Source: Pseudomonadota bacterium (GTDB lineage: Bacteria; Pseudomonadota; Alphaproteobacteria; Rhodospirillales; Magnetospirillaceae). From it: DNA of 64,000 nucleotides. Position numbers and translations under genes: made by a program. The DNA lies in contig JAJZUL010000010.1 of the NCBI GenBank assembly GCA_021848545.1, forward strand, positions 27,652 to 91,651, read 5' to 3'. Below, one piece after another: positions 61,621 to 64,000 of the stretch; the stretch's first letter is position 1; each line of letters starts with the position of its first letter. Below the pieces are notes generated by a model, which was not told where the DNA came from, did no database searches, and saw only the letters and a list, made by a program, of their open reading frames with translations.

Positions 61621-62748
61621 TCAGGCGACGCCACGCAGATAGAGGTGTTCGAAAGCCCGTTTGGCCCAATGCATCGGCCGCATGGCCGGCAGCACGAAAT
61701 TGCGGCTTTCGTTGCGATAGACCAGGATGCCGCTATCCAGGGTATCGACGATGCAGACCAATTCGGTCTTGAACGGCGTGGCCGGTTCCCGGCCGGCCAG
61801 CTCGTCGGCGAGATTGGCCACCGCCGCGCGGGCGTGCAGTTCGGCCTGATGCGCCTGTTTCGCCGCCCAGTCCGGGCCGGGAAAACTGCCGGAATCGCCG
61901 ACGACATAGGTCCGGCGCATGCCTTCGACCCGGCACAGGGCATCGGCGCGGATGAAGCCGCCGGGCGAGCGCGGCAGCGCGCTATCCTCCAGCCACGCCG
62001 GGCCGGTCATGCCGGGCATGAACAGAATGAGGTCGGCGGGAATCTCGCCGCCCTCGGTGACCACCCGGTCGGGTTCGAAGCGGACCGGTTTGTGGCCCAG
62101 ATGGGTGTCGATGCCGCGCCGGGCCATTTCGGCCAGCAATCCCGAAACCGCCTTGGCGCCCAGGCGGGCGCCCGGCTGCGGCGCCGGATTGAAGAAGACC
62201 AGCCGGAAGCGGTCGCGCCGTCCCTGACGCCGCAGCAGCGTGTCGAGCCCGAACAGGAATTCGAAGACCGGCCCGCCGCGCATGGCTCCGGGTTCGGCGG
62301 GGTTGGTGGCGAATCCCAAAGCGATGGTGCCGCCGTCCATGGCGGCCAGACGGTCGTGGATGGCCTGGCCGCTGGCGACGCCCGCGCAGGGGATGATGGC
62401 GTTTTCGATGCCGGGCAGCTTGCGCAGGAAGCGACCGCCCGACGCGATGACCAGCGCGTCGTTGGTGACTTCGCCGTCATCGGTGACCACGGTGCGGCCG
62501 TCATCGGAAACGCCTTGGACGGCGGCCTTGCGGAACGTCACCCGATGGCGGGAGAAAAAGGCGGCCAGCGGCACGGTCAGATCGGCGCCCCGGCGCAGTC
62601 CGGCGGGCATCCAGATCAGGCTGGGGAAATAGGTGAAGGTGTCGGTGGGGGCGATGACGGTGATCGCCGCGTCGATCTTGCGCCGGCGCAATTCGCGAAC
62701 GGTCCGCAGAGCGCCGAATCCGGCGCCGAGAATGGTGATGTCGGTCAT
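61621..62748 (-). CDS. NAD(P)/FAD-dependent oxidoreductase, sulfide:quinone reductase-like
   Basis: This 375-residue flavoprotein has the FAD-binding ITILGAGFGALRTVRELRR, a second dinucleotide-like region (DALVIASGGRFLRKLPG), and TYVVGDSGSFPGPDWAAKQAHQ, as in SQR and flavocytochrome c sulfide dehydrogenase. Cysteines occur near residue 124 (IIPCAG) and at about 341 (ELVCIVDT); the full three-cysteine pattern of type I SQR is not evident, so sulfide oxidation is not proven. The C-terminal AMRPMHWAKRAFEHLYL is amphipathic and could touch the membrane. A 17 bp palindrome lies just upstream, and an FNR-like gene follows in the same direction upstream. Confidence 0.82.
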   Translation of the reverse strand: MTDITILGAGFGALRTVRELRRRKIDAAITVIAPTDTFTYFPSLIWMPAGLRRGADLTVPLAAFFSRHRVTFRKAAVQGVSDDGRTVVTDDGEVTNDALVIASGGRFLRKLPGIENAIIPCAGVASGQAIHDRLAAMDGGTIALGFATNPAEPGAMRGGPVFEFLFGLDTLLRRQGRRDRFRLVFFNPAPQPGARLGAKAVSGLLAEMARRGIDTHLGHKPVRFEPDRVVTEGGEIPADLILFMPGMTGPAWLEDSALPRSPGGFIRADALCRVEGMRRTYVVGDSGSFPGPDWAAKQAHQAELHARAAVANLADELAGREPATPFKTELVCIVDTLDSGILVYRNESRNFVLPAMRPMHWAKRAFEHLYLRGVA

Positions 62749-62765
62749 GGGGCCACCGTCATTTG

Positions 62766-62782
62766 TGAAAACACCGTTTTCA
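62766..62782 (-). promoter_or_regulatory. 17 bp palindrome upstream of the SQR-like gene
   Basis: TGAAAAC (62766-62772), ACC, GTTTTCA (62776-62782) is a perfect dyad 18 bases before the start codon. It resembles a repressor operator and could block initiation. It does not match the FNR consensus TTGAT-N4-ATCAA. Confidence 0.55.
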
Positions 62783-62870
62783 AACGCTCCGCCGCGGCCG
62801 GAACGTTCAGGGGGCGGAAAATTAAAAGGCCGCGGAGGAGTTTGTCATTGAAAATTGTCATTCGTCAAAA

Positions 62871-63572
62871 TCACCCTTCGTCGCCGGCCGCGATCCGCTC
62901 CAGGGCGGCGATATCGCGGGTGAAGACATTGGTGGCGACCTCGGCGACCAGCCCGTGGCGCTTGAATTCGGCGATGGTCCGGCTGGCGGTTTCGGTGGTC
63001 ACCCCCAGCAGCGCGCCCACATCTTCGCGTCCGAACAGCCGGCATCGCGGTGTCGAGGGCGGCGCCAGGACCAGAAACAGACGGGCCACGCGCTGCCGGG
63101 CGTGGCCGGTGCCGAGATCGCGGATGCAGGCATGGGCCTTTCGCGCCGAATCGTGCCATTTGCGCATGATCTGACGGTTCAGTTTCGGCTCCATGCCGTC
63201 GATGATGGTCTTGGGGATGCGGCAGACCGATGCCGGGTGCAGGGCGATGGCGGTGTGTTCGTAGGTTTCCGCGACCGTTCCCTCCAGGCCGAGAAGGTCG
63301 CCCTGGCTGGCCAAGCCGACGATGCGCCGGGTCCCGTCGGCCAGATATTGCTCGAGTTTGATCACCCCCGTGCGCACGGTATAAAGCGCCGTGGCGGGTT
63401 GGCCGGCATGGTACAGGGTGCCGCCCGGCGGAAGCTCGACATCGTCGATCGGACCGGCAAGGGCGCTGAAATCCCCGGCATCGAGATCGGCGAAGAGAAC
63501 CCGGTCCTGAATCCGGCATTGTTCGCACGCCGATTGGCCCCGCGTGGTGCCCTGATTCATCCCGTCCGTCAT
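62871..63572 (-). CDS. Crp/FNR family transcriptional regulator, FNR-like
   Basis: This 233-residue protein has an N-terminal cysteine pair, SACEQC (C16, C19), a cyclic-nucleotide-type beta barrel (about residues 40-110), a long dimer helix, and a winged helix with REDVGALLGVTTETASRTIA (about 188-207). Further cysteines at about 117 and 149 could complete a cluster, but the spacing is not that of E. coli FNR, so oxygen sensing is only likely. The E-x-x-S-R recognition motif (ETASR) suits an FNR-type half-site TTGAT. An inverted repeat ACACAT-N6-ATGTGT (63598-63615) precedes the gene. Confidence 0.88.
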   Translation of the reverse strand: MTDGMNQGTTRGQSACEQCRIQDRVLFADLDAGDFSALAGPIDDVELPPGGTLYHAGQPATALYTVRTGVIKLEQYLADGTRRIVGLASQGDLLGLEGTVAETYEHTAIALHPASVCRIPKTIIDGMEPKLNRQIMRKWHDSARKAHACIRDLGTGHARQRVARLFLVLAPPSTPRCRLFGREDVGALLGVTTETASRTIAEFKRHGLVAEVATNVFTRDIAALERIAAGDEG

Positions 63573-63727
63573 GCCTTCATCCTTCCGCCGGTACTTAACA
63601 CATCAGAATATGTGTATTTCCCGCGTCGAATCGAGAGGGAGCGTTCCATTCGGCCGCAAATTCGGCCGAGAAAAAGCTTGCATCGGCCCCCGATCTTCCG
63701 ACATAACACCGTCCTTGCCCAGCAGAC

Positions 63728-63803
63728 GTCCCCATCGTCTAGAGGCCTAGGACATCGCCCTCTCACGGCGGTAACAGGGGTTCGAATCCCCTTGGGGACG
63801 CCA
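63728..63803 (+). tRNA. tRNA-Glu (anticodon CTC)
   Basis: The acceptor stem GTCCCCA (63728-63734) pairs with TGGGGAC (63793-63799), with discriminator G and an encoded CCA at 63801-63803. The anticodon loop gives CTC. The T arm is GGTTCGAATCC. The sequence is close to the bacterial tRNA-Glu consensus. Confidence 0.96.
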
Positions 63804-64000
63804 TTCTCACCAGACAAACTGGCTCTACCGCATGGACGCGGCCTTGGATATCCCAAGGTTCCGCGCGGGTTTCGGCATTATAGCTGCTGACACGGGGCCG
63901 CCGGAAGCCGGCCATTTTCTCTCTCCGCTGCCACTTTCTCTCTGGACCTGTTGACACGCCCTTCCGTATCAACAGGTCGGCAACGGCTTGAAATAAATCG
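63804..64000. other. Window end, no supported gene
   Basis: A minus-strand frame is open from the window edge (reading DLFQAVADLLIRKGVSTGPE) but runs on into the tRNA-Glu gene, so at most its first part could be real, and I do not recognise it. A short inverted pair CCTGTTGA/TCAACAGG (63946-63953 and 63968-63975) is visible. The adjacent tRNA 3' end could be an integration site, but this cannot be judged here. Confidence 0.3.

Noticed and set aside
62766..62782. FNR box before the SQR-like gene
   Set aside because: The dyad TGAAAAC-N3-GTTTTCA does not fit TTGAT-N4-ATCAA, so it is kept only as an unassigned palindrome.
1..64000. CRISPR array, rRNA operon, complete insertion sequence or prophage
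   Set aside because: No regularly spaced repeats of CRISPR size, no rRNA sequence, no full transposase or phage structural gene was seen.

Overview
The window is GC-rich alphaproteobacterial chromosome, most like a Magnetospirillum-type member of the Rhodospirillales. Support for this comes from a complex I 18 kDa accessory subunit gene, the run serC-serA-hisZ-purA followed by rpoH and rluD, several chemoreceptors, a cytochrome c'-like protein and a NifX-like protein. Four tRNA genes are visible (Pro-TGG, Arg-TCT, Gly-CCC, Glu-CTC). No rRNA, CRISPR array or complete insertion sequence was seen.

Layout. 1-8.3 kb: end of a DUF192 gene, tRNAs, a complex I subunit, a complete RND tripartite efflux operon, and a soluble chemoreceptor with inverted domain order. 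8.4-18.7 kb: an accessory island just after tRNA-Gly with hipBA, a MazEF-like pair, an orphan NadS-like regulator, an IS110-type transposase scrap, and a type I restriction locus hsdM-rhuM-hsdS-hsdR. 19-29.2 kb: an RcnB-like protein, a YghU-type GST, a PDC sensor protein, and a GntR-controlled locus that reads as a 3-sulfolactate pathway (SuyAB lyase, ABC importer, SlcC and ComC dehydrogenases). 29.2-31.5 kb: a KAP P-loop NTPase and higBA. 32-38.6 kb: a LysR-controlled fumarate reductase/succinate dehydrogenase-like complex, a two-subunit class I fumarase with a frameshift in its beta gene, and a TauE/SafE exporter. 38.7-48.3 kb: two chemoreceptors (one fused to PilZ), a methyltransferase, an APC permease, a dienelactone hydrolase, an MFS carrier and YccF. 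48.4-54.9 kb: two c-type cytochromes, then serine, histidine and purine genes. 55.3-58 kb: a predicted tail-anchored pseudokinase with a small membrane-protein partner. 58-64 kb: rpoH, rluD, a JAMM protease, a NifX-like protein, an SQR-like flavoprotein, an FNR-like regulator and tRNA-Glu.

How the genes may work together. The sulfolactate genes would import the sulfonate, invert its stereochemistry through sulfopyruvate and release pyruvate plus sulfite. The Frd-like module would interconvert succinate, fumarate and malate, but its flavoprotein lacks the histidine that normally holds FAD covalently, which suggests fumarate reduction or a related substrate.

Intergenic DNA carries an unusual number of long dyads and dispersed repeats: a 189/158 bp element in two inverted copies, a perfect 40 bp palindrome, a roughly 140 bp tandem repeat, and a 164 bp element that can fold into a three-way junction between convergent genes. 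All functional calls come from reading the sequence; no database search was run.
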